Translations under genes and position numbers: made by a program
The notes under the pieces: generated by a model
Databases searched by the model: none
The model's input: the letters and a program-made list of their open reading frames with translations, nothing else
What the model was told of the DNA's origin: nothing
Shown here: piece after piece, positions 48,866 to 57,237 of the stretch
How positions within the stretch are numbered: the stretch's first letter is position 1
Layout: each line of letters starts with the position of its first letter
Assembly: GCA_964621445.1 (NCBI GenBank)
Contig: CAZUNO010000005.1
Coordinates: forward strand, 1-57,237
From: CAZUNO01 sp964621445 [NCBI: Candidatus Hadarchaeota archaeon]
GTDB lineage: Archaea > CAYQAE01 > CAYVLA01
Direction: 5' to 3'
DNA: 57,237 nt

Positions 48866-50338
48866 TTGACCGAGTATCACCGACTAGAAATCCAGGTAAT
48901 GCGCCAGCTTTCGGACGGTAGTGAAAGAAGGCTCGATGAAATAGCAGATTCCCTTTCCCTGCCCGTCCAATCGATCTACTACGGGGCCTCACTATTGGAG
49001 GACAGGGGACTGGCAAACGTCCGCCAGGAAAGGAAAAGAAGCTACGAACTCACCTCCCGAGGACGCAAAGCACTGGAAACGGGCCTACCGGAGGAGATAC
49101 TTCTCGAGAAAGCCCTCCGGGAAGGCGGAACCCCGGTACAAGAAGCCCTCCAGGAGATGGATCGAGAGCTAGCGGGCATAGCCCTGGGCCAGGCAAAGTC
49201 AAGAAAACTGGTGACTCTTGAGAAGGGAATCATCCAGCCCACGAAAAGGGGAAGGAAGGAGCACGGGGAAAAACCGGTGAAACGTGACCTGGAGCTCATT
49301 AAAAGCGGCGGAATTCCGGAGAATCCATCGCTCCTCCTGGAAAGGGGTCTGGCGGAGAGCACGGAGAGCACGGTTAGGTACGCATCCCTCAACCAGGAAG
49401 GCCTCCGCGAATCCAAGCAGGTCGAGATATCGAAATCAATAATCGACCTCTCCCCACAAATGATCGAGACCGGGTCATGGAAGGGAAGGAAATTTAAGTC
49501 CTTTGATATCCAGGCGCCTGCACCTCCTTCACCTATAGCCAAGAAACAGCCCTACAGGAGGTTTCTGGACCGGATACGGCGGAAACTGACATCCCTGGGG
49601 TTCGAGGAGATGACCGGCCCCCTGGTGGAGCTGTCATTCTGGAATTTCGATGCCCTCTTCCAGCCCCAGAACCATCCCGCACGGGAGGTTCACGATACAT
49701 TCAGGATTGCCGAGCCCTCGCATGGAGAACTCCCCGAGGACGAATTCGTGGACAGGGTCGGCAAGGTACACGAGGACGGGTGGAAGACCGGCTCCCGGGG
49801 CTGGAAATACAGGTGGTCCCGGGAGGAGGCATCATCCCTGGTGGGAAGAACCCAGGGCACCGCCCTCTCGGTCAGGACCCTGGCCTCTGGTATAGACCCA
49901 CCATGCAAGCATTTCTCCATAGCAAGGGTTTTCAGGCCCGATATTCTGGACCGGACCCATCTAATCGAGTTCAACCAGTGCGAGGGCATCATCGCCGATA
50001 AAGACCTTACCTTCAGGCACCTCCTGGGCATCCTCCGAATGTTCGCCCAGGAGATAGCCCACGAATCAAATTTCGCCTTCGTTCCCAGCTACTATCCGTT
50101 CACCGAGCCCTCAGTGGATCTGGTGGCCTATTCCAAGGAGGCAGGGGAATGGGTTGAACTGGGTGGCGCTGGTATATTCAGAGAGGAGGTAACCGCCCCC
50201 TTCGACGTGGACATACCGGTCATCGCCTGGGGTATGGGCATCGACAGGCTGGCCATGTTCAGCCTGGGACTGAACGATATCCGGGAATTATTCTCACAGA
50301 AACTGGACTGGCTGCGCAAAAGCGAGGTGGTGATGTAG
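48866..50338 (+). CDS. pheS: phenylalanyl-tRNA synthetase alpha subunit
   Basis: A catalytic subunit of 490 residues. The archaeal form has an N-terminal winged-helix region (about 1-70, EIQVMRQLSDGSERRLDEIAD) and a class II core: motif 2 HFSIARVFRPDILDRTHLIEF near 345 and motif 3 VELGGAGIFREEV and AWGMGIDRLAMF near the end. I prefer TTG at 48866, which has GGGGTGA five bases before it; GTG at 48857 lies inside that motif. One base after its stop the pheT gene starts, so alpha and beta are cotranslated. Confidence 0.95.
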   Translation: MTEYHRLEIQVMRQLSDGSERRLDEIADSLSLPVQSIYYGASLLEDRGLANVRQERKRSYELTSRGRKALETGLPEEILLEKALREGGTPVQEALQEMDRELAGIALGQAKSRKLVTLEKGIIQPTKRGRKEHGEKPVKRDLELIKSGGIPENPSLLLERGLAESTESTVRYASLNQEGLRESKQVEISKSIIDLSPQMIETGSWKGRKFKSFDIQAPAPPSPIAKKQPYRRFLDRIRRKLTSLGFEEMTGPLVELSFWNFDALFQPQNHPAREVHDTFRIAEPSHGELPEDEFVDRVGKVHEDGWKTGSRGWKYRWSREEASSLVGRTQGTALSVRTLASGIDPPCKHFSIARVFRPDILDRTHLIEFNQCEGIIADKDLTFRHLLGILRMFAQEIAHESNFAFVPSYYPFTEPSVDLVAYSKEAGEWVELGGAGIFREEVTAPFDVDIPVIAWGMGIDRLAMFSLGLNDIRELFSQKLDWLRKSEVVM

Positions 50339-50339
50339 A

Positions 50340-52007
50340 TTGCCGTCCACAACATTCCTAAAATCGGATCTTTACCCCCTTCTAGGCCGGAAACTGGGGG
50401 GAGAGGAGCTGCGTTCCGCCATACTATCCTGTAAGGGGGAGGTTGAGGAGGAGGACCGGGAAGAGATCAAGCTGGAGATAAAGGACAGCAACCGCATAGA
50501 TCTCCTTTCCACCGAGGGCCTTGCCAGAACCCTAAAGGGATACCTGGGAATGGAGAAGGGACTCCCCCAATACAGTTCAAGTCCTGCAAATATAGATATC
50601 AATGTTGACCCCTCGGTGGCCCGGGTAAGGCCCTACGTGGTGGCCTTCTCCGCCACCGGTATGGAACTAACCGATGAGATATTGAGCTCATATATGAACC
50701 TCCAGGAGAAGATGCACACAACACATGGAAGGGGCAGGGCAAGAATGGCCATAGGTTTCTACGACCTTGACCTGATCAGCCCTCCCATAAGGTACACCCT
50801 AACCCCGCCGGACCAGAACTCCTTCATTCCACTGGAGGGGAGCAGGGAGATGAGCCCCTCCCAGATACTGGAGGAACACCCCAAGGGACGTGAATTCAGC
50901 CACCTCGTGGACTCCTTCGAACGTTACCCTATACTGCTGGATGCAAACGATCAGGTTCTATCCATGCCACCAATCATTAACTCCAACACCCTGGGGAGGG
51001 TCACAGACACGACGCGAAATCTCTTCGTGGAGGCCACGGGAACAGACTTCTCGGCCCTCTCCCTGGGGCTAAATGTGCTGGCAACCGCCCTCGCTGACAG
51101 GGGTGCGGCTATAGGCAGCGTCAACCTTCTTTACAAGGATGGTACACGGAAAACTCCCGATTTCTCCAACCCGGAGGCGGAGCTACAACCATCCCACTGC
51201 AACCAAATCCTGGGCCTTGAACTCCAACCAGGTGACATTCTTGACCTTCTTTTGCGGGCAAGGTTCGATGCAAGGATGGAGAAAAACCGGATACGGGTCA
51301 CCATTCCCTGCTACCGTGCCGATATAATGCACGAGAACGACCTGATCGAGGAGGTGGCCATCATGTATGGCTACCAGAACATGGACCCAATCGAACCCCA
51401 GATACCCACCATTGGCAGGACTAATCCCCTGCAGGACTTCTCGGATCTCCTCAGGGAGCTTGCCATCGGCCTGGGGTTTCAGGAGGTAATGACCTTCGTT
51501 CTAACCAGTCCCCAGAATATCACCACAAGGATGGGTGATAGGGAAATCGAGTATGTGGAGATTGAAAACCCCACAACCAGGACCTTCTCGGTTTTCAGGC
51601 CCGATCTACTGCCCTCACTGCTGGAATTCCTGGCCAATAACACACATGTTCCTTACCCCCAGAGGGTCTTTGAATCGGGAGATGCCGTGGTTAGGGCCGG
51701 ACCGGCCTGCGAGACCCATAGAAAGCTCTGCCTGGTCTGGGCCCAATCCAAGGTCAACTTCACCGAGATGAAGGGCGTTATAGAGGCATTTACCGGGAGC
51801 CTGGACATTGATTATGAACTAAAACCCCTGGAAAGCCCCACCTACATAGAGGGCAGGGCGGCCAGATTATCGGTTGATGGACGCGGAGCGGGGGTTTTTG
51901 GAGAAATACACCCCAGTGTCCTCGAGTCCTGGCAGATACCTGTCCCCGTCCTCGCAGGTGAATTTGATTCCGAGATACTGTTTGAAGCCATCGAGAGGGA
52001 TAAGTGA
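50340..52007 (+). CDS. pheT: phenylalanyl-tRNA synthetase beta subunit
   Basis: A 555-residue beta subunit typical of the archaeal/eukaryotic type, which lacks the bacterial extra domains. A B3/4-like region (MPPIINSNTLGRVTDTTRNLFVE is its hallmark, here near 207), the B5 domain (VTIPCYRADIMHENDLIEEVAIMYGY) and the catalytic-like core (FQEVMTFVLTSPQ, RPDLLPSLLEFLANN, VFGEIHPSVLESW) are visible. Start is TTG at 50340. No trailing anticodon-binding domain appears, as expected for this class. Confidence 0.95.
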   Translation: MPSTTFLKSDLYPLLGRKLGGEELRSAILSCKGEVEEEDREEIKLEIKDSNRIDLLSTEGLARTLKGYLGMEKGLPQYSSSPANIDINVDPSVARVRPYVVAFSATGMELTDEILSSYMNLQEKMHTTHGRGRARMAIGFYDLDLISPPIRYTLTPPDQNSFIPLEGSREMSPSQILEEHPKGREFSHLVDSFERYPILLDANDQVLSMPPIINSNTLGRVTDTTRNLFVEATGTDFSALSLGLNVLATALADRGAAIGSVNLLYKDGTRKTPDFSNPEAELQPSHCNQILGLELQPGDILDLLLRARFDARMEKNRIRVTIPCYRADIMHENDLIEEVAIMYGYQNMDPIEPQIPTIGRTNPLQDFSDLLRELAIGLGFQEVMTFVLTSPQNITTRMGDREIEYVEIENPTTRTFSVFRPDLLPSLLEFLANNTHVPYPQRVFESGDAVVRAGPACETHRKLCLVWAQSKVNFTEMKGVIEAFTGSLDIDYELKPLESPTYIEGRAARLSVDGRGAGVFGEIHPSVLESWQIPVPVLAGEFDSEILFEAIERDK

Positions 52008-52035
52008 CGGCTTCGTTACCTGGGAGCTCTTTCTA

Positions 52036-52051
52036 ACCTTAATGGTAAGGT
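52036..52051 (+). terminator. inverted repeat ACCTTA-ATGG-TAAGGT after pheT
   Basis: A 6-bp perfect stem with a 4-base loop begins 29 bases past the pheT stop. No strong T-run follows, so its role as terminator is only suggestive. Confidence 0.35.
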
Positions 52052-52106
52052 AGATCAAAACTTAACTGGTAGTTATAGGCCTAGTACTATTTCAATGGCC
52101 CTGAAC

Positions 52107-52138
52107 GAAAGAAAAGAAGAAAGAAAAAAAGAAAAAAT
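52107..52138 (-). terminator. oligo-T terminator of the S-layer-like gene
   Basis: Read on the minus strand, this is an almost pure pyrimidine tract with several T-runs (up to seven) starting about 36 bases past the stop at 52174. Archaeal RNA polymerase terminates at such tracts. The tract suits a highly expressed gene facing the pheT operon. Confidence 0.6.
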
Positions 52139-52173
52139 TGAAAATTATTTTCGTTTGGCTCTGATGTTGGATT

Positions 52174-55100
52174 TTACTCCTTCATCCTGAATCCGGGAGC
52201 GACGATCGGTAGCAGGCAGAGAATCAGCACTATGACTATCAGAATGATAGCCACCAGTAGCTTGGTTCCAACGGATGCATCAACGGCATTAACCTCGTCC
52301 TTGATGTTGCTCTCAACACCGCCGAGCTTCGCATTGACCGTGTCCACCTTATCGCTCACATAACCTATCTCCGACATTACACCGGAGAACTTGTTATGGA
52401 GCCCATCGGCGGCGCTTCCGATCTTTGAGCTTAGCCCTGCGTGGCTGTCATCGATCTTACCCCTGATATTGGAAATGGCGTACTCAATCTGGGCCGATAG
52501 CTCGGCCTTCATGGAGTCCTCCACTGCTCCGGTCTCAGAGTAGACAGCTTCAAGAACGTTTACCATCTTTCCACCTAGACCTGCGTTGACTGTGTCCATC
52601 TTGTCAACCATCTGGTTGAGCGAGTTAACGACCGCGTCAACCGTGGCTGTTCTGGTACTTGTGATCTGTTCGCTCAGAGATGACGCCCATTCTGAACCAA
52701 GATCGTTCCACTTACTGTTGATGTTGTTGTTAACATCGTTGTTAACCACGTCAAGTTGGTAAAGAACCTCATCGAAGTGTTCAACCATAGCTTCCGCGTG
52801 CTCGGTCTTCCACCTATCGATCCTTGCGGTAAAGGACTTCGTCTCCTTGGCGTAGTTCTCAATCAGGTTCAGCTTGGCCATGACCGAGGCATCGAGCTCG
52901 TCCAGGTTGGCTAGGACCATGTCGAGTTTGGAGATTATGGTTGCAATCTCCTCGTCCGTTAGGTCATCTAGCTTGGTGTCCAAGGCAGATATCTCGCCGA
53001 GTACCTCGTCGAGCTTCTCCCAGGTCATGTTGCTGGTGTCGTCGATCTTGTCCATGATGTCGTCGATCATCAGGTGCACGTCCTCGCCTGCAACCTCGAA
53101 GGTGCAGGTGGCAGGACCCTGGTAGCTGTATATATCCACCGTCTGGACATCTTCATCGGTCCAGTCGGCGCCCAATACCATGGCATATACGGTCCAGGTA
53201 CCCGGTTCGGCATCCGATGGGATCTCGTCCCAAATGGCGCCCAAGGCTTCCTCGCCTGAGGCTACCGTCTCGGTTCGAGTCCACGGATACGGGTTGTATC
53301 CGTAGAATCCATTCTCGGGCAGATACATCCACATGGACCCATAGCCATCGATGGGTTCAGAGTAGACCACGCCGCTGGGGTTAACCAACTTGTACACGTA
53401 GAAGCCCCAATCAACGGGGACCTCGTTCTCGTTCTCGTCGAGATAGAAGGTCTTTCCGTAGATCGACTTCTTCATGCATGGGGCGTACTCCTCCCAATTA
53501 GGCCAGATCTCCAGGTAGATGGTCTTGAAGACCACATCGAAGGTGACCAGTTCCCGAACGATGTAACCGCTGTCACACGTGGCGTTGGCGATTACCTCGT
53601 ACGTGCCAATCGGCCAAGTGGCGTTTATGTCCTCCGTGCTGAACGCCCAGTACTGATCAGAGGGCCATGCCGCGTCCTGGGTCATGGTTGTCTGATCATT
53701 GGGGTCGGGCACGTAGTCCGCGGTGTTCGGGTGGGTCTGCCAGTACCAGCTGATGTTCACGTTCTTGTCGTCGTATTCCGCGTTGTCGTTCTGGCGCGTC
53801 CTCAGGTATGTCGGATCGAACTCGGCGTTAAGCCATATAGTTGCCGGTTTCTGCTCGAATACTCCGTATTCGGTCAGAGAGGCCTTCTCGATGGATATGT
53901 ATCCCTCGATTGGGTCGTCCACGTGGAACGACTTCTCAGCCATGGTAGCCGGGAACATCAATGGATCAATGCCGGGTATGGACTTGATCTTGTACATACC
54001 GAAGAACTCGTCCAGGCTTTCAGGATCGGTGTCTATCCAGGAAGCAGGTATCATAACCGTGTAGGTGTATGTATAACTGCTGCCGTCTACCACCGGGTAT
54101 CCGGTGATATTCCAGCTCATGTTCGCCAGCATGCCGTCGTATGGCAGCGGATTGCCCACCCAGCCCAGGGATGAACCCTGGTAGTGGGTAGCATTCCAGA
54201 ACTGCAGCGTCAGGTTGTAAACGTCCTGATACGGGTTGTTCGCCACTCCGGTGTTAACCTGAGCGGTGAAGGTAACCTTGAAGCTGCTGGGGTCGAACCA
54301 CTGGTCATTCAGAGCCTCAACGTCGATATCTACCGTGAGCCACTGCGTGGATAGCACGTAGAATGTCTTGGCCCCAACGAAGGAACCCATCTGCACCTGC
54401 ACGGTGTAAGGATCGGTGGCGTTGAACGGGAATGCCGTCGTGTTTGCCGGCATCACGTTCTGGGCCGCCCAGCCCTGTCCAGGTACATAATAGATGGGGA
54501 CGCCGTCGTTCTGCTCTATGAGCGAGCCGTCAGGGTTCAGCCACTTGAAGATGGCAGTCGTTGCTCCGGTGCTGTTGCCCGGAGGATCGATGACCATGGT
54601 GGCATTGAACTGCGTAGACGGGGAGTCGCCATCCAGGTAGAATGGCTGAGACCTTCCGAGTTGGTCGGTGACCTGCACCGCGGCTGCGGCAGTTGGCACG
54701 TGGAAGAACATCCACTCGACAACTGTACCAGCGGGGTCGGTCCAATCCGAACCAGAGCCAGGTCCGGTCTCGTTTATCCTAACCTGGTACATTCCTGCTG
54801 TTCCTGCGGGATCGTAGGTAGTAACGAACAGATGGTAGGTGTACAGGCCGGATGTCTGGGTCGACACCGCCGGAACCGTTAGGGTCCAGACCGGGGTCGA
54901 GCCATTGAACAGGTGACCTGACATGTTGAAACCATTGCTGGCGCTCTGATTGCGGTAGACGATGAACGTCACGTTGAAGTCGTCGGCACTTGCAGCGGAC
55001 CTAGCTACGTAGGCGAGATTCACCTTAGAGAACTTGTAGCTCAGATTGAGCCTGTTCCATCCGGTGTTATTGTACATCGCCCAGGTGTCCGGTCCAACGC

Positions 55101-55239
55101 CGTCCTCCTTCAGCCATGCGTATTCCTGAAGCTCGTAATTTGCGGGTCTTGGCACTACTGCTGTCGCTGGGTTGATTATTGCCAGTATGCTTGCTAGAAA
55201 AATTCCGATTGTCGCTGTTGTTAGTCCCTTTCTAAACAA
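52174..55239 (-). CDS. S-layer-like surface protein with coiled-coil stalk and C-terminal anchor
   Basis: A 1021-residue exported protein of no named family. Residues 1-27 are a signal peptide (TTATIGIFLASILAIINPATA). About 28-700 is a beta-rich, tryptophan/tyrosine/proline-rich ectodomain with roughly twenty N-x-S/T sequons, as in glycosylated S-layer proteins. About 715-985 is helical, with coiled-coil patterns (LDTKLDDLTDEEIATIISKLD, VVNSLNQMVDKMDTVNAGLGGK). A last helix (LLVAIILIVIVLILCLLPIV) anchors it, with tail APGFRMKE. TTG at 55239 has GGAGGT at six bases. Strong TATA box, good ribosome-binding site and long T-tract suggest high expression, fitting a main envelope protein. Confidence 0.85.
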   Translation of the reverse strand: MFRKGLTTATIGIFLASILAIINPATAVVPRPANYELQEYAWLKEDGVGPDTWAMYNNTGWNRLNLSYKFSKVNLAYVARSAASADDFNVTFIVYRNQSASNGFNMSGHLFNGSTPVWTLTVPAVSTQTSGLYTYHLFVTTYDPAGTAGMYQVRINETGPGSGSDWTDPAGTVVEWMFFHVPTAAAAVQVTDQLGRSQPFYLDGDSPSTQFNATMVIDPPGNSTGATTAIFKWLNPDGSLIEQNDGVPIYYVPGQGWAAQNVMPANTTAFPFNATDPYTVQVQMGSFVGAKTFYVLSTQWLTVDIDVEALNDQWFDPSSFKVTFTAQVNTGVANNPYQDVYNLTLQFWNATHYQGSSLGWVGNPLPYDGMLANMSWNITGYPVVDGSSYTYTYTVMIPASWIDTDPESLDEFFGMYKIKSIPGIDPLMFPATMAEKSFHVDDPIEGYISIEKASLTEYGVFEQKPATIWLNAEFDPTYLRTRQNDNAEYDDKNVNISWYWQTHPNTADYVPDPNDQTTMTQDAAWPSDQYWAFSTEDINATWPIGTYEVIANATCDSGYIVRELVTFDVVFKTIYLEIWPNWEEYAPCMKKSIYGKTFYLDENENEVPVDWGFYVYKLVNPSGVVYSEPIDGYGSMWMYLPENGFYGYNPYPWTRTETVASGEEALGAIWDEIPSDAEPGTWTVYAMVLGADWTDEDVQTVDIYSYQGPATCTFEVAGEDVHLMIDDIMDKIDDTSNMTWEKLDEVLGEISALDTKLDDLTDEEIATIISKLDMVLANLDELDASVMAKLNLIENYAKETKSFTARIDRWKTEHAEAMVEHFDEVLYQLDVVNNDVNNNINSKWNDLGSEWASSLSEQITSTRTATVDAVVNSLNQMVDKMDTVNAGLGGKMVNVLEAVYSETGAVEDSMKAELSAQIEYAISNIRGKIDDSHAGLSSKIGSAADGLHNKFSGVMSEIGYVSDKVDTVNAKLGGVESNIKDEVNAVDASVGTKLLVAIILIVIVLILCLLPIVAPGFRMKE

Positions 55240-55305
55240 TATTTAACCTCCTTTTTGTTTTATTACCTAGAAAAAACAAGTTAATCGAAATCGAACCTAA
55301 GAATC

Positions 55306-55313
55306 TTTATAAA
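55306..55313 (-). promoter_or_regulatory. TATA box of the S-layer-like gene
   Basis: AGATTTATAAAGATT on the minus strand lies about 70 bases before the TTG start and gives a leader of about 40 nt that ends in AAAGGAGGTTAAATA. It is one of the best-formed TATA boxes in the window. Confidence 0.65.
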
Positions 55314-55477
55314 TCTTTTGACTTTGCTCCCGAGACCTTGGGACATCTCAGCTCAGAACCGTGATTTAGCTAACTTTCGCGCTCCATTTACCGGATCGAG
55401 CGAGATTGGCAGTCCGATTCCTTGAATATTATCGATTTCCGATAACCTGATAGGGATCCTTTGAAAACTTCGGCAAA

Positions 55478-55487
55478 ACATATAATA
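55478..55487 (+). promoter_or_regulatory. TATA-like element of the FG-GAP gene
   Basis: AACATATAATAGAA lies about 75-85 bases ahead of the ATG at 55562, in the 322-base spacer between two divergent envelope genes. Besides this and the opposing TATA box I see nothing specific in that spacer. Confidence 0.4.
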
Positions 55488-55561
55488 GAATGATTTGAGT
55501 ACCCCAGCCGAGCCCCTATTCAGGAACCTAGTTCCCCCTTGGTTCCGTTGGAAGTGACCGC

Positions 55562-57237
55562 ATGAAAAACAGATCCTCTTTATTGGCACTATTTGTAGCA
55601 TGCTTTTTTCTGACAGGCATTTTTCCACCAGCGTTGATAAAATCAGGTGATGCACTTAGCTCACCCTCCCAGATTTCCGCTTGGGACGTCGCTCCTGGCG
55701 GCAACCCAACCGTCCTCTTGGGCAGAAGCGAGATCGATTTCCGTCTTCTCCCCCGGGCAACCAAGATATTCGCGGGCTATTATATTTACAACACCGATAC
55801 TCAGACCGAGGTCCTCCGAGACGACGACAGACAGAACTGGATTTCGGATAGAAGGTATGGTTCCATAGCTCTAGATGTTACAGGGGATTCGGATGTGGAG
55901 CTGATCACCGTCACGCCTGCAAATACTCTAAAGTGCCTAGCAAGAGATGGCTCCGATGTCTGGAACCACCCAGATGCAAACGGATATGGCACCTATGATC
56001 AGCTCGGGTGCCCTGCCCTCTATGACCTTGACAGGGACGGGAACTATGAGGTAATTCTCGGTCACTACGACCACAGTGGGGGAAGCGACCAACTTCTGGT
56101 CCTCAATGCCGAGGACGGCTCGACCAATTTCACCGTATCCATTGGAGGCAAACCAATGGCAGCTCCGGTGGTTGGAGATGTGGATGATGATGGTGAACCT
56201 GAGATCATAATTGTAGGCCAGACAAACAAGAGGGTATATTCGATAAGCCCACGTGCAAACGGGACCATCGAATGGGAGTCCACTTTGCCGGATACCGTAT
56301 ATTGGGCATCGCCTATAATGGGTGATTTTGACGCAGATGGACTCACCGAAGTAGTAATTGCCACGGATCAAGGAAGGGTTTGCTATCTATCAGGACAGGA
56401 CGGGTCCCTCAAGAGAAGGGTAGATATAGATCCCCAGGTTCAGGCCTCACCGGTCGCGGCGGATATAGATGACGATGGATATCTAGAGGTCATCGTGGCC
56501 GGCGTCGGATCCTCAGTGCATGCCATCCATCATGATGGAACCCAGACCGTATGGCCCAGCGATCCCTCCGGAACAAATAGGATCTCCACCCCTGCAATAG
56601 CCGATACTAACGGCGATGGGGTGCCTGAGGTTGTATTGGTGGATTCCCACATAAGGGTCTTCGATTACACAGGTGAGATATACTCGCGTTCTCCGGGCTC
56701 CAGCTGGATCGATAACGGGAACTCGCCGGTGATATTCGACTCAAATAACAATGGGTTGCTTGATATCGTCTACTTTATGTACCATGAGACAGACCATAAT
56801 TCTAGACTATACCGCGTGTCAACCACGACTTCCTCTTCCCAGACCGGTTGGAAGACCTTCAAGAACGACTTTAGACGTTCAGGCATTTACGGCTCTGATA
56901 TGTATGGGGATGACCCGGATATAGTAGTCAGTAATCACAACTGGACCTATGGTAACATCTCCAAGGGAAGCACCGCTTACAAAGACTTCAAGATAACCAA
57001 CGTTGGTACCGAGGCGCTTACAGGTACCTGGAGCACCCAGGGCAAGATAGACCTGAATGGAAACTCTTCCATCTCCATACCCGAGGGTTCGTCGAGAGGC
57101 TTCCGAGCTACTTTTGACACCTCGGAGAAGGGCAACTTCACGGCCAACATCATCATTGAGACCAATGATCCTGATGAGCCCAAGCTTAATCTGGTTGCCA
57201 CCGCAAACGTAACCCAGCCAGAACAGGACCTCATGGT
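55562..57237 (+). CDS. secreted FG-GAP/VCBS repeat protein, truncated by the window end
   Basis: At least 558 residues, open at the window edge. A signal peptide (SSLLALFVACFFLTGIFPPALI) is followed by at least seven FG-GAP-type repeats, each with a calcium-binding string such as DVTGDSDVELITV, DLDRDGNYEVILG, DVDDDGEPEIIIVG, DFDADGLTEVVIAT, DIDDDGYLEVIVAG and DTNGDGVPEVVLVD, predicting a beta-propeller. After about residue 455 an ASH/CARDB-like sandwich begins (DFKITNVGTEALTG, FTANIIIETNDPDEPK). ATG at 55562 follows GGAAGTGA. It is divergent from the S-layer-like gene, and an adhesion or envelope role is likely. Confidence 0.88.
   Translation, partial: MKNRSSLLALFVACFFLTGIFPPALIKSGDALSSPSQISAWDVAPGGNPTVLLGRSEIDFRLLPRATKIFAGYYIYNTDTQTEVLRDDDRQNWISDRRYGSIALDVTGDSDVELITVTPANTLKCLARDGSDVWNHPDANGYGTYDQLGCPALYDLDRDGNYEVILGHYDHSGGSDQLLVLNAEDGSTNFTVSIGGKPMAAPVVGDVDDDGEPEIIIVGQTNKRVYSISPRANGTIEWESTLPDTVYWASPIMGDFDADGLTEVVIATDQGRVCYLSGQDGSLKRRVDIDPQVQASPVAADIDDDGYLEVIVAGVGSSVHAIHHDGTQTVWPSDPSGTNRISTPAIADTNGDGVPEVVLVDSHIRVFDYTGEIYSRSPGSSWIDNGNSPVIFDSNNNGLLDIVYFMYHETDHNSRLYRVSTTTSSSQTGWKTFKNDFRRSGIYGSDMYGDDPDIVVSNHNWTYGNISKGSTAYKDFKITNVGTEALTGTWSTQGKIDLNGNSSISIPEGSSRGFRATFDTSEKGNFTANIIIETNDPDEPKLNLVATANVTQPEQDLM

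Overview
The window reads as a chromosome segment of an archaeon, most likely a euryarchaeon of the Thermoplasmatota or a relative; the phylum is inferred from gene content and order, not proven. Directly visible archaeal marks are: a PCNA, GINS, L44e, S27e, aIF2-alpha, Nop10, PAC2 gene run, PDCD5, NAC, Nep1, RNase P protein Rpp21, archaeal-type CoaD, geranylgeranyl reductase, TATA boxes about 26 nt ahead of leaderless starts, and a tRNA gene interrupted by bulge-helix-bulge introns. Coding DNA is G+C-rich, GTG and TTG starts are frequent, and many neighbouring genes overlap by four bases (ATGA, TTGA, and probably one CTGA).

Layout. 1-8.6 kb (minus): a type IV pilus/secretion ATPase, a small acidic coiled-coil protein and a 2020-residue membrane-anchored surface protein. 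8.7-13.3 kb (minus): a methyltransferase, a MinD-like ATPase, a GvpD-like RecA-fold protein, an Lrp/AsnC regulator and a single-domain KaiC-like ATPase; their upstream regions share TTCGCA/TTGCGAA elements. 13.5-20.5 kb: a divergent sugar/aldehyde module with tungsten aldehyde ferredoxin oxidoreductase, a DhnA-type aldolase fused to a four-cluster ferredoxin, a paralogue lacking the catalytic lysine, an FGGY sugar kinase, a third aldolase and a hexapeptide acyltransferase. 20.6-28.8 kb (plus): small unknown proteins, TOPRIM and OB-fold proteins, then replication and translation genes and lipid-saturation genes. 28.8-33.7 kb: RpiA, a CitG-like protein, CTP synthase, a PHP phosphoesterase and a DUF2797 protein. 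34.0-40.3 kb (plus): an ABC exporter with a zinc-finger membrane protein, then a PAPS-reductase-like protein and an acetyltransferase. 40.3-45.1 kb: a catalytically degenerate endonuclease V homologue, a winged-helix regulator, DapB, CoaD, a UPF0200 kinase, Thi4 and a secreted protein. 45.1-52.0 kb: intron-bearing tRNA-Gly, Nep1, Rpp21, an A+T-richer patch with a methyltransferase and an FG-GAP remnant, unknown small genes, NAC and PheST. 52.1 kb to the end: a 1021-residue S-layer-like protein with a coiled-coil stalk and, divergent to it, an FG-GAP protein cut by the window edge.

The most promising unusual system is the 13.5-20.5 kb module: the predicted aldehyde-producing aldolase carries its own polyferredoxin and overlaps the gene for an aldehyde oxidoreductase that needs such an electron acceptor, which suggests retro-aldol cleavage coupled directly to aldehyde oxidation. 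Other strong signals are the tRNA-Gly(GCC) with introns at 37/38 and 59/60, the apparent CTG and ATA start codons of the PHP protein and DapB, and the endonuclease V homologue that has lost its catalytic residues. No CRISPR array, insertion sequence or integrase was seen.
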